A model generated the notes under the pieces. That model saw nothing but the letters and a program-made list of their open reading frames with translations, made no database searches and was not told where the DNA came from. Shown one piece after another: positions 21,192-31,445 of a DNA stretch of 64,000 nucleotides. Position numbers and translations under genes: made by a program. This stretch comes from Leuctra nigra (Eukaryota > Arthropoda > Insecta > Plecoptera > Leuctridae). Each line of letters opens with the position of its first letter. The stretch's first letter is position 1. The DNA lies in contig OW203765.1 of assembly GCA_934045905.1 (NCBI GenBank), positions 16,555,409-16,619,408 on the forward strand. Direction: 5' to 3'.

Positions 21192-21983
21192 CTGTATTGA
21201 CAGATACATATCACATGATTAGTGATGCAAAACTAGACCAATAGGACAAATGTGTTTGTATGAAAGTATGTGTAAAATGTACAGTTCAACAAAATTATTG
21301 CATTAGATTAAAACAGTTTCTTTCAATAAGAGTTTTTAAATACCTACTTAACAAAGCCTAGATCTAAGAGGACTAGATATTTTAGAAGTCAGTTTCATGA
21401 ACTTTGCATCTTGTAAATTAGCTAGGTAGGTAGTTAGCACAGTTTGGTCACAATAGCTGAAAGTCAATGTACAGCCGGGTCTAAGTACAAACAACCCATG
21501 TGAAACACATGTTACTTACCGCCACCGATGAGCCATTCGTCAAAGACCGAACGAAGATTCGAACGAAGACCGATGCTGAAAACTTCCGCAGGCTGCTTTC
21601 AGTAAATCTTGATTACATCCGGGATAGTTTGCTGCTAGGTACATCGATGACTTTCAACGTCGAGTTGCAAGTTAACTTCACATTGATGGTGTTTTTGAAC
21701 TTTCGGTTCATGTCACGGTGATGAAGGTAGCCTACGGCTAATGTATGACGGTGATGATTCGACACATTGCAGGCTACGATAACATTTCAATCGTCACTCA
21801 CTAGCCACTGAAAACCACCAGTCGCGAAATACATGCCAATAAGAGCTGATTTCTTGTGCTAGTGCATTAAAACTTGCGAGTTTGGAGGTTAAAATGTACA
21901 AGTCTTGGCCCGGCTTGGCCAGTACTGTGCACCGGCGAAACTTTCACTCAAATACCTATGTAGGTAGGTACCTACTAGCTGTC
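21192..21983. other. GC-richer region, possibly gene-related, unassigned
   Basis: On the minus strand a segment near 21515-21720 contains ATGAACCGAAAG and ends at a good donor-like GCGGTAAGT, but no frame is convincing. Confidence 0.3.
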
Positions 21984-22060
21984 ATACGCGGAAGTCCTTT
22001 AATCTCTTCATCGTCTGGGTCACACACAACACAGAAGGCAATGTTCTGGAAAGGTGGCAT
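21984..22060 (-). CDS. Possible first coding exon, unknown protein
   Basis: On the minus strand an ATG at 22060 opens the peptide MPPFQNIAFCVVCDPDDEE..., with a CVVC pair and an acidic stretch, followed by GTAGGT or GTACCT donor-like sites near 21975-21984. The region is CpG-richer than its flanks, as near a promoter. It could belong to the same gene as 20856-21191. Low confidence: short, with no recognised family. Confidence 0.22.
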
Positions 22061-22339
22061 TGGTATTCAGTAATCTATTAGGTTAAAACGAAACAATATC
22101 AACACGAAAACAACACATACGGACGGAAGGTTAGGTTAGGTCGTAGCTATCGATTTTCTAGTTCGACCCAAGTTTGCGCGGTATATTTAAACATTCGCGG
22201 GGAACAATATTATTCTTATTTCGTTGAGTTAAAAACACTTTCTCGCCACACAAGTTGATAAAAGAGGTAAAATGACTGTCCGTGTTTCGCTTCACTTCAA
22301 AATGACGCCATTTTTTTCGGTCTTATCTTAGATATGACC

Positions 22340-22572
22340 ACCCGGAAATGGTAATAAAGTTAATCCAAAAATCGGCCATCTTGTTTGGTCGCAAGTGCTT
22401 CCAGAATTGGTTTGCGACCGGTCATAACTATTTAATCCGAAAAATTAAGTTAAAACCTTTCGAGAATGACCCTTATAGTCTCATCCGTTATAACACAGGT
22501 ACATGTTGCGAAAAAAAGTACACAGATCATAAAGGAGATTCGAGTCATAATTTTTAGGGGGCGCTCGCTCAA
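22340..22572 (-). mobile_element. Family A fragment with left end (A8)
   Basis: The left-end signature TTGAGCGAGCGC, read on the minus strand, lies at 22561-22572. The adjacent GAGATTCGAGTCATAA.TTT is shared with the element at 36615-37112. No 3' hairpin was found, so it is truncated. Confidence 0.45.
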
Positions 22573-23252
22573 TTACTGATGGGATCCATCTCCTGCCACC
22601 ATTTTGTAAAGTTTTGAATTACAATCAAATTAATAAAACATATTTCTACACTTTTGTTATTTGTCTCGGATATGTTGGAAATGTTGTAGAGTTTCACATC
22701 CGAGATGTTTCCGGCCACAAATCAGTTTTTAACGCGATAATGGCGGTTCGTTTGATGACGTCATCATGTTTAAAACTCATTATAAAACCATTACGATGCA
22801 GTGTTGCCAAATCTGGCTCTCGGCGCTGCGAAATGAATTAACTTTTTAAACCAGGTCCACGTGGCAACGTTGCATTACGCGCGTAATCTCAATTTATTGC
22901 GCGACATTTGGGTTAGAAAATGACGTCATATGATGAATAATGCTCCAGTTAAAAGTAACTCCCAGTGTTTTGTTTTATTGCTTTTATTTTAACAAAGGAT
23001 TAACTTGGTCTTGTTTTAATTTTCTCTGTAAATTATGAAAACGATAAATTTTAGATGATCCCGGAATAAACTTTATTCTCGTATTAGGTCAGGTTATAAC
23101 TAACCGTTGTACAGTCACAAAAATATGTTACTGTAAATTAGAAATCGCTCAGCGAAAGCGCTGATAGTGAGTATTTTATAGGCATGGAAATAATATATGT
23201 GTAAAATCTTCAAGTGTAAATACATTTTAATAGTAACATCATATCTGTACAT
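22573..23252. other. No gene seen
   Basis: Short ORFs only. Two TGACGTCAT motifs (near 22756 and 22920). The end of the stretch is the pre-C repeat noted at 18591. Confidence 0.4.
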
Positions 23253-23490
23253 CAGAGGTAGAAGGTCAAAAGTCCATTTTAATGATTCTTGAGGTGACCT
23301 CAAACCAGTAATTGTATATTCATCCAATCATATTTGTAATGGTGACATTTATTCATTGTGTAAGTGAATACTGCATTATAAAGGTTTTTTGTAGCCAATA
23401 TTCAATTGATTGAGCATGATTACATCATTCCAAAGTAGCCTATGCAATGCAAAATTGAGAAAATGGATATCTGTCCTATCGGGCCCTAAG
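23253..23490 (+). mobile_element. Family C MITE (copy C3)
   Basis: CAGAGGTAGAAGGTCAAAAGTCC at the left. The interior matches C2 (GATTCTTGAGGTGACCTCAAACCAGTAATT, GGTGACATTTATTCATTG). The right terminus is decayed. Confidence 0.6.
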
Positions 23491-24570
23491 GTATAGAAAT
23501 ATGTTTTAAGAATAAGACATATATTTCGATTCACTTGTAATTAATTATAAGCTATAATTAAAATCTATCCAAGAAAACACTTTTGGACTTTTCTCGATAA
23601 TCGGAAGAATCTAATCTTTAGGGATAAAATGTCACCTATTGTAAAGCCAGCTACGATTCAACACATAATGTAACGCCAATTGCCACAATCACGTAGCTCC
23701 TTGTGGAGCTGGGGGAGCTGGGGGAGCAATGCGACCATGAATAAGGGATGCTCCAGGGAATGACGAATGAGGTGATATGGGGGCGAAGAGGGGAACCCGA
23801 AAACTTGGAATCTTTGTTGTATTGATTCACAGTCTAGTATCCAACATGAATACAAATTGCTTGACTCGATCATATTTTTAGCTCCTCGTATTTCTTTGAT
23901 AGGAGGAAAGATGTAACACTTCTTGGTAACGAAATCTATGATTCGCCGCAGGTTAATGTTATTTTTATAAGTTGTTCCGGTCACTGCACATAGATGCTGA
24001 ACCCCCCCCCCCTCCCTCAACCCCCCTTGGTAATCAGAACTTAAAATAAGGCAGTCATTCGCGGAAACAAAATGTTGAGAGAAGATGACATGAGGTAGGT
24101 ACACTCGGCACAACATAAAACGGTGTGTGAATAAATTTGAATGACTGGTAGCGTTTTTCTAGATAATGAATCCATATTATTATCAATGAAATGATTCAAT
24201 GAGATGTATCAATGAACCCCTTACAGTTAGATGCCAAGCTAGCAGAGAACTTCTAAAGTTGCGATCAAATCATTTTTGAACAATCCGATTACTTCGATTT
24301 GGTTTTTATCTTTTGTTGTGTGTACGTAATGCATGAAAAGTTGATAGAACAAAATAGGTTGTTATTTGGTTAAATAAATGCTAATGTTGAGAGGGTAAAG
24401 ACGTTGCATGTACACTGACGTATACACACAAAAATCGTTTCTTTCGTATGATAGCAATGGGTAAATCTGTTCTACAATTGGTGACGGATACATTAGTATG
24501 ATTATGATAGGGAGATGATGGACGGGGAAGGAGGCGGTCGTGGCCCATTAGTACGGAACCTTCTCAACAC
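23491..24570. other. No gene seen
   Basis: The longest frame here (minus, 23658-24116) spans a poly-C patch and has no family signature, so I do not call it a gene. Confidence 0.45.
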
Positions 24571-24831
24571 TAAAAGTCAACTGTGACTTTTTGCTCAGCA
24601 TGGTCATTAGGACAAGTATTTTATGAGTTTTGACATTTTACAAACATTTTATGATTGTTTTGAAATATTTCTCAAATGTATTCAAAGAAATTTCAAAAAT
24701 AATATCACCGCTCATTTGACGCATTTTGTCCTAGAATTTCAAAAGTATATTGCAAAGCAGCAACTTTCACACGCACATAAATACGCTTGTAACACAAAGG
24801 CTCGCTTATCAACGCGTTACACAGAGCGTTT
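24571..24831 (+). mobile_element. Family A element, 3' part (A2a)
   Basis: Ends with the family hairpin (GCTCGCTTATCAACGCGTTA ... GAGCG, 24800-24827) and abuts the next family A element directly. The start is not defined. Confidence 0.5.
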
Positions 24832-25825
24832 TTGAGCGAGCGTAGCGAGCGTCACCACGGTACTCTTATGGCACTTTCTCTGTGTGTTTTTTTTTGTGGT
24901 CACAGCCCAGGTCAAACCGCTCAAGCAATCGATCTGAAATTTTGTACACATACTAACGTAATCTATGAGATCCCTGGGATCGTTTTTGAACGGGCTCCCG
25001 TGATTGGTTCAAATTTTAAAAAATTTATCTTTTGATTGGTTGCTTTGATCAATTTGAAATTTATCAAAAACATTGCAACCAACATTGTACCCAATCATAA
25101 AAAGTTTCAGCCAAATCCTCCTATTGGTTAAAATTAAAAACCATTTTTCATGTGATTTTTGACATTTAAACTAGAACAGATTGACCGATCAACTTAAAAC
25201 GTCGCGTGGTCATTGGTACCAACATTTGAGGTATTTTTGCCAATTTTCAGTCTAATATGTCGTTATTTTCAAAAGTTTTGTCATTTAAAGGTCATTTTAT
25301 TCCGTAATCTTGAAAAATGTATACTAAATTGTCATCCCTGCCTTCTTTAAGCTTCTGTTCCAAGGCAAGGCCTGTAGAGCAGCCAGCTATCCACAATGTA
25401 AAGTAAAATGAAAGCATTTTTGAGCTAGCGCATAAAATCGGATGCAGTACAAAGGACAAATCCTCTAATTGGTTTAAGTTTAAATAATATCTTCTGATTG
25501 GTCGACAATCAAAATGTTCACATTAAGTTCAAATTTTGCATGGTGATCAAGACCAACTTAATATTAAATTTTACATATTGTAAGCCCAATCAGTCAAGTA
25601 TTAATTGTAATTTTACGAGTTTAGTATGGGATGTCACAAGAGATTTCTGGGGAAGGTATGTAGGTAAGACTTCACGACACAATGGATCTGTTATTCATCC
25701 AGAGTATTATGGAGATTGAAAAATTGCAGAGAAAATCGTCTTGTGCCGTGTCGTGTATCATGACTATGGGGATGTTGCATGTTCTGTGCTCGCTCATCAA
25801 CGCGTTACACAGAGCGTTTTCCTAA
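24832..25825 (+). mobile_element. Helitron-like family A element (A2b, about 1 kb)
   Basis: Left end TTGAGCGAGCGTAGCGAGCG at 24832; right-end hairpin followed by TTTTC and CTAA (25822-25825). The interior holds the repeated family phrase 'ATCGATCTGAAATTTTG.ACACAT'. It is noncoding. Confidence 0.6.
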
Positions 25826-26310
25826 TGTATACATGCAGATAACATCCTAAATGTCACCGCCCCCTGAACTCCCTTGAGAGCGCGGTAGCATTGACATCGG
25901 CACACAAGAAAGCCGTGACTGCTTCAAAACATCCCCCCACCACTTCCCCTCAATTAGCAAACATCAGGTGACTTAATTAACTCAACTTTCATCTCAATGG
26001 CTGGTCTCATTACTTAGAGTACTGCTTTTCTCTCTCTTGCTCTGTTTTAGACGTGGATGTCTGCCTCTCTCTCTAACACATGTCCCTGTGCAGGGGTGGG
26101 GAAGATATTGTGGGACTGAGACACTGAAGCTGGACCCAGGAGAAGGGGAATGTACACACAAAACGCTCTTCTCTTGGGAATAGTAAGCCAAAAGTCAACA
26201 TTAAGGATGTCCCTAACATTTTAAATAACCCTAACGTTGATACATTGATAACCCTAATATTTTAGGGTTAACCATTGGTACATTTGTAATTTTTTGCTTC
26301 GTAAATTAGT
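25826..26310. other. No gene; part resembles family D
   Basis: 26230-26310 (AACCCTAATATTTTAGGG, GGTACATTTGTAATTTTTTG) is related to the inside of the D1 element that follows. The rest is unassigned. Confidence 0.4.
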
Positions 26311-26318
26311 ACTATTAA

Positions 26319-26852
26319 GGTGATACTAGCGCTCGGCCGTTTTAGAAAATTGAGAGAGTAAAATTGTGTCATAAGTGGGTGTAACTTTTACAGGATGTTC
26401 ACATGATCAGTCTGATTGTATATTAGTGGCACTTTTTCATTTTTGCTTATTGCATCGTTAATTAGGCGCCGGTTATTCAACAAAACCGCGCAAAACTATG
26501 AAATATGCGATACGATTGGAGACCAAACCCGTTGACCAATTGATCTCAAATTTTAATCATGATTACGTAGATGAAAGACAAACTTAGGGTTATCACTTGG
26601 CACATTTTTGAAATTTATTTTTTACGGAGCCCAGGGAGACAAGAAAATAGTTAATTTTTTACCAAAAATCCACTAATTATAACTAATTAACGAAACAAAA
26701 AATTAAAAATGTACCAAAGGAAATAACCCTAAGTTTGTCTTTTATCTAATCACGATTAAAATTTCAAATAATTTGGTCTACCCATTTCGTCTCAAATCGT
26801 ATCGCAAAAAGTGTCTACAAAAAGCAGCAAAATCGCTCGCGCTTGCAGCACC
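26319..26852. mobile_element. Family D palindromic MITE flanked by TTAA (D1)
   Basis: TTAA (26315-26318) + GGTG.T.C.AGCGCTCG at the left, and CGCTTGCAGCACC + TTAA (26853-26856) at the right. The inner arms around AACTTAGGGTTAT and its complement pair. TTAA targets are typical of piggyBac-type MITEs, but the terminal bases are not the canonical CCC, so the superfamily is uncertain. It holds the empty version of the family B2 insertion site (junction 26390/26391). Confidence 0.55.
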
Positions 26853-27040
26853 TTAAGTTGATTTTTGGTAAATTGTCTATTTTCTTTCTCAATGGTTGCC
26901 GTATGAAATATAATTTTTACTTGATCTTTCATCATAGTTTTTATTTATTTATTTATTTTCCAGTGTAATTATTATGATTATGATTATTATGACCTTGTAT
27001 GTACCTTGGAGAGTGTAAAAATGTAAAACAATTGTAATTA

Positions 27041-27943
27041 CTAGGAAAACGCTCTGTGTAACGCGTTGATGAGCGAGCACGGATACACGCAACACCTCGA
27101 ACCGAAATTATGTCTATCGAATGTCATTAAAAGCCAACAATTCTTTAGTTTCATCACAGACTTGTATAAAAATCTCCAAAATCTCCACAAATATTGGTGC
27201 CAATCCTTGCTAAGTTTTAAGTTGATCGATTAAACCTTTATGATTGAACGGTTCCTTGTTAATTTTCAAAAATCACAGGATCTCGTTCAAAAAATATACC
27301 TGGGACCACCCATATGATATGATATGTAGTATGTGTACACAATATCAGATCAATCTGTTGAACGGTAATTATTAGTTTCATATCGTTTAAAACTTTCTGC
27401 TCTAACTACCTTGCCTTGAACTGAAGATTCGAAGTCACCGTGAATTTGACAGCCAACACGCAAAATGTCCCTAAAATGACAAAAACTTTTGAAAATAACG
27501 ACAGATTAGAGTGAAAATTGGCAAAAATACCTTAAATGTTGGTACAAATGACCATGCGAAGTTTTTAGTTGGTCGGTCAATCGGTTCCAGTTTAAATTTC
27601 AAAAATCACAGGAAAAATGGTTTCAAATTTGAACCAATTGGAGGATTTGGCTGATTTTTTTTTTGATTGGGTACAATGTTGGTTGCAATGACTTTGCTAA
27701 ATTTCAAATTGATCGAACCAACCAATCGAAATATAATTTTTATAAAATTTGAACCAATCACAGGATCTCGTTCAGAAAAGATCCCAGGGATCGCATAGAT
27801 TACGTTAGTATGTGTACAAAATTTCAGATCGATTGGTTGTGCGGTTTGACCTGGGCAGTGAACACAAAAAAACAAAAAAACAAACAAACACACAGAGAAA
27901 GTGCCATAAGTGTACCGTGGTGACGCTCGCTACGCTCGCTCAA
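27041..27943 (-). mobile_element. Helitron-like family A element (A3, 0.9 kb)
   Basis: Read on the minus strand it starts TTGAGCGAGCGTAGCGAGCG (27943), and ends with the family hairpin plus TTTTC and CTAG (27041-27044). It carries the empty form of the family B1 site near 27310-27330. Noncoding. Confidence 0.6.
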
Positions 27944-28277
27944 CAAATAGCCACTGGCTAGATAATAAATAAAATACAAATACAAATATAAATGTTCCAA
28001 GTGATAACCCTAAGTTTGTCTTTTATCAAATCATTATTAAATTTGAGATCAATTGGTTAACGGGTTTGGTCTCTAATCATATTGGAAATGTCATAGTTTT
28101 GCGTAGTTTTGTTGAAAAACCGGCGCCTAATTAACAAGGCCCGAAGCAAAAATGAAAAAGTACATACGTACAATCAAACTGATCATGTGAACATTCTATC
28201 TAGTGGAGAGGTCGCTCCACCCAGCCAAGTCGTACCGTACACTCACACTCACTCAACATACCGTAAATGACTAATAA

Positions 28278-28544
28278 ACTGAGGAGCAGACCAACCACTT
28301 TTACTGTAAGCAACAACATGGCATTTTCGGCCTACTGGATCTTAAAATTGGAAAATCTTACATTGTTGCGATATATCTTAATTTCGAGCTATGGCCCACC
28401 CCACTACATATACCAAATTAGGGAACAATATGTTATGCCGTTTGCGAGCTAGAGGGCCGAGAAAACAGTGAAATTACACCACTTTCTGATTCTGAAGATG
28501 ATATCAGGAAACGTTGCTATCACCGCCACAGCCTAAACGGCTAA
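28278..28544 (+). pseudogene. Relic ORF of family B in copy B2
   Basis: Same frame as 11491-11772 (minus). It is 89 codons to TAA, five codons shorter inside the acidic run, with one nonsense TAG. The peptide keeps FELWPTPLHIPN and ENSEITPLSDSED. Function unknown. Confidence 0.4.
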
Positions 28545-28633
28545 ACCGATCGACCTGAAACTTTTACCACATATGCACTTTTGGCGTCTGATGATACCTT
28601 GCCTCTTGTGATTTTTTGTGCCGCCATTTTTAA

Positions 28634-29224
28634 ACCGGAAGTGACGTCATAACTCAAAAACGTCTGGACCGATTAGAACGAAATTAGCGCCATTCGATTT
28701 AGATGGTCATCTATATGAAGTATCAATAAAAAAAATATTATTTTCTTATTTTCTAAACCGGAAGTGACGTCATAAATACGCAATATTTAACTTATTTCAA
28801 CAAATTATACTTAAAATACGTACATAATTAACTTACATTGTAACATAGACAATACAATTTATATATTCAAGGTAGCAGTGTTCTCGGCCGCCATTCCTGA
28901 AACCGGAAGTGACGTCATATATCTAAAACGCCTGTACCGATTGCAACTGAACTAGCTCCTGCGTATTCATTCTGCTATTTATTTGAAAAATCAATTGTGA
29001 AAAATGAATAAATAAATTAATGGTACCGGAAATGGCGGCAGGAACCACTAAATGAAACCGGAAGTGACGTCATATATTACAAACGGCATGACCGATTTTA
29101 CGGAAATATAGGGATTAGGAATTCAGATGGTCGTTCATGAAGGTATCAACTAGATAAAACTAGATTGTTTTCTTATTACCTATACCGGAATTCGGCCGCT
29201 ATTTCAAAACCGGAAGTGACGTCA
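28634..29224 (+). promoter_or_regulatory. Five ETS-CRE composite motifs in B2
   Basis: ACCGGAAGTGACGTCA exactly, at 28634-28649, 28757-28772, 28902-28917, 29057-29072 and 29209-29224. Spacings (123, 145, 155, 152) correspond to those in B1. Confidence 0.6.
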
Positions 29225-30724
29225 TGTATCGAAAACGGCTGGATCGATTATAACGAAACTTAAGCTATTCTTCTTGGATAATCATTGTCATCTTATACCA
29301 AACGCAACTTTTCATAGTAACCAAATCGGTTGAGGCGTATTTTTTTAAAGAAATTAGTCCCTGCTCGGACATGTGCTACAAGCTGTATGTATAAACTAAC
29401 AAAAGAAGTGATATCCCAGAAAAAACACTCCGTGTAAAAATACCAGCCAAGTCTCTTTAACTATAAAAAAAAATAGAAGAAATCTAAAAATTCAGCACTG
29501 AAAAGGAGTGATATCAAAAAAGGAGCCAAGTCAACGAATTTTCCAAATTTTAATCGTACCATTGAAATAAAAATATCAACCCCCGAGAAATACTTAAAAA
29601 AAGGACTTGGCGCATCGTTTTTTTAAAGACATTTTTCTATTCTTAAGCTTAAGCCACTCACATACTACGTAGTTCAGAAATGCCTAGAAAAATTGGGACA
29701 AAACTTTCAAATTAAATATTGAACATTCTGTAAAATATTTTAAATTTAAATATAAGTACGCAAAGAAACATAGCATTGTCTTACAAGCAATAAATACAGA
29801 ACAGTTGTGTTTGTGATTGGTAGGTACCTATAGTTTTGTGGGTACATCAACATACCTACTACAGCATTATACTTTGAACCTTCTCGCCGTGTAATTAATT
29901 GCTATTAATTAACATTTTATACCAAAAAAATTCATAAATTACATAACGTATTACTTTAGATAAAAATCTAGTCAGTAATTATTTGAGCAGCATGGCTCAG
30001 TGCACTAGTCACTTATACAAATCTCATTGACGGCCTTCTTGTAATGAGCGCTTTCGCTATTTCCCTCAGTCACGATATTGAGAAGTATGATTGATTAATA
30101 TGACCCTAGAAATAGTGGCAATAACGAATAGACTAGGCCGCTTCCGTTTATTCGTTATTCGTTTATCCGTTTATTTCCTCTGAATATTGACAAAATACCA
30201 AAACTGCCAGTAGGTAAGAGTACTAGTTATATTAAAACGTAGTATGATTCGTCGATAATGAATGTGATATACTCAGGAAAATATACTTGTAGAGTTCTTC
30301 CTATACTTTTAGGATAGAAAAGTGTCTTTAAAAAAACGATGCGCCAAGTCCTTTTTTTAAGTATTTCTCGGGGGTTGATATTTTTATTTCAATAGTACGA
30401 TTAAAATTTGGAAAATTCGTTGACTTGGCTCCTTTTTTGATATCACTCCTTTTCAGTGCTGAATTTTTAGATTTCTTCTATTTTTTTTTATAGTTAAAGA
30501 GACTTGGCTGGTATTTTTACACGGAGTGTTTTTTCTGGGATAAAAGTTACACCCACCTATGAAACAATTCTTCTATCTCAATTTGTTAAAACGGTCGAGC
30601 GCTTGCACCACCTTAAAGTCAGATTAACCCAAAATGTAGAGCTTTTAGATTTTTTTCTTCAAACTAACATAATTTTAAAAGTCAATTAGTAACGAATATT
30701 TCTAGCTCACTACTTAAAATCTGG

Positions 30725-31050
30725 ACCGGAGAGAAAGAAGGGCTGAAGTCCATGTCGATGATTCTTGATGTGAGCTCAAAAACCAGTAATTATCGGCCTT
30801 CAACCAGTCATTATGTGTAATGGTGACATGAGTCATTGTGTAATGGTGACATGAGTCATTGTGTAATGGTGACATGAGTCATTGTGTAATGGTGACATGA
30901 GTCATTGTGTAATGGTGACATGAGTCATTGTGTAAGAGAATTCTTCAATATAACTGAATTTGTTGACATCAGTCAAATTGTAAAAATCATTTCAAACGTG
31001 TGCACCGCAAATTTACGAAAATGAATTTCCACCCTTCTGCCTATGGTATG
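30725..31050 (+). mobile_element. Family C MITE (copy C4) with internal minisatellite
   Basis: Decayed left end (AGAAGGGCTGAAGTCC), family interior and a right end CCACCCTTCTGCC. Inside, a 23-bp unit starting TGTGTAATGG is repeated five times head to tail (30814-30928); other family C copies have it once. Confidence 0.65.
30814..30928 (+). repeat. 23-bp minisatellite, five perfect units
   Basis: Unit starts TGTGTAATGGTGACATGAG; starts at 30814, 30837, 30860, 30883 and 30906. Confidence 0.92.
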
Positions 31051-31344
31051 ACTTCAAATCATGTACGAAATTCATAGAAAATAAATATATTTTCCACCTT
31101 GAGGGCATACCAGAGGTCATTCAAATTACACTTAGATATCTCCGAATCCCAACTTACGCAGAGATTTCTCAGCTCTGGTTTAACACTTTGTTGCGAACTT
31201 CATGCAGTACCCAAGTACAATGAGCAAGCAGAAGAGACTCTGCGACTTATCTCGTGGCAAAGACAACGTAACTCAACATAAACAATTAGATGATTTTAGC
31301 AGCGGCTTTGTTGACTTCATACAGTCACGAGAGTATATTTACAG

Positions 31345-31445
31345 TTCTCTACTAACAGGCCACAACCGCCTCCTTCACAACATCATTACCTATTCTTCAT
31401 TTTAATCATTCATCCGTCACCATAGGGCAGTTAAAAAACAGTGGG
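31345..31445 (+). repeat. SINE fragment (body of the 49771 SINE)
   Basis: ACAGGCCACAACCGCCTCC ... TTCATCCGTCACCAT.....CAGTGGGACGTTAAG matches the tail of the SINE at 49771-50050. The tRNA-like head is missing. Confidence 0.6.

Larger units (their letters stand above)
28200..30540 (+). mobile_element. Family B element, copy B2 (2.34 kb), Helentron-like
   Basis: Starts TCTAGTGGAG at 28200 after an A, and ends TTTTTTCTGGGA at 30540 before a T. The subterminal pair is CCAGCCAAGTC at 28222-28232 and GACTTGGCTGG at 30501-30511. Joining its flanks (ACATTCTA + TAAAAGTTAC) gives the D1 sequence ACATCCTG/TAAAAGTTAC with no duplication. The 3' half is a palindrome (arms 29414-29640 and 30305-30540, with a 0.66-kb spacer containing CGAATAACGAATAAACGG-type repeats). 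The order of parts matches B1 throughout. Relic ORF at 28278-28544. Confidence 0.62.
27990..30612. mobile_element. Family D copy D2, split by family B2
   Basis: 27990-28199 and 30541-30612 match D1 in inverted order (CCTAAGTTTGTCTTTTAT, GGCGCC.AATTA; then AGTTACACCCAC and GAGCGCTTGCACCACC + TTAA at 30613-30616). The left end is lost next to A3. Confidence 0.55.

Noticed and set aside
23658..24116. 152-codon minus-strand ORF
   Set aside because: It crosses a poly-C patch, shows no domain or signal and has ordinary AT-rich composition; chance is a sufficient explanation.
27606..27893. 95-codon ORF, repeated almost identically at 45828-46115
   Set aside because: The repetition comes from two copies of family A. 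The frame includes a homopolymer tract and does not extend in other copies, so it is element sequence rather than a conserved gene.
28267..28452. 61-codon ATG-started ORF at the start of B2
   Set aside because: Another frame over the same bases (28278-28544) is the one kept in B1 with an in-frame indel; this ATG frame shows no such pattern.
30725..30928. CRISPR-like array (regular 23-bp repeats)
   Set aside because: The units are directly adjacent with no spacers, lie in a MITE of a eukaryotic genome and have no cas genes.
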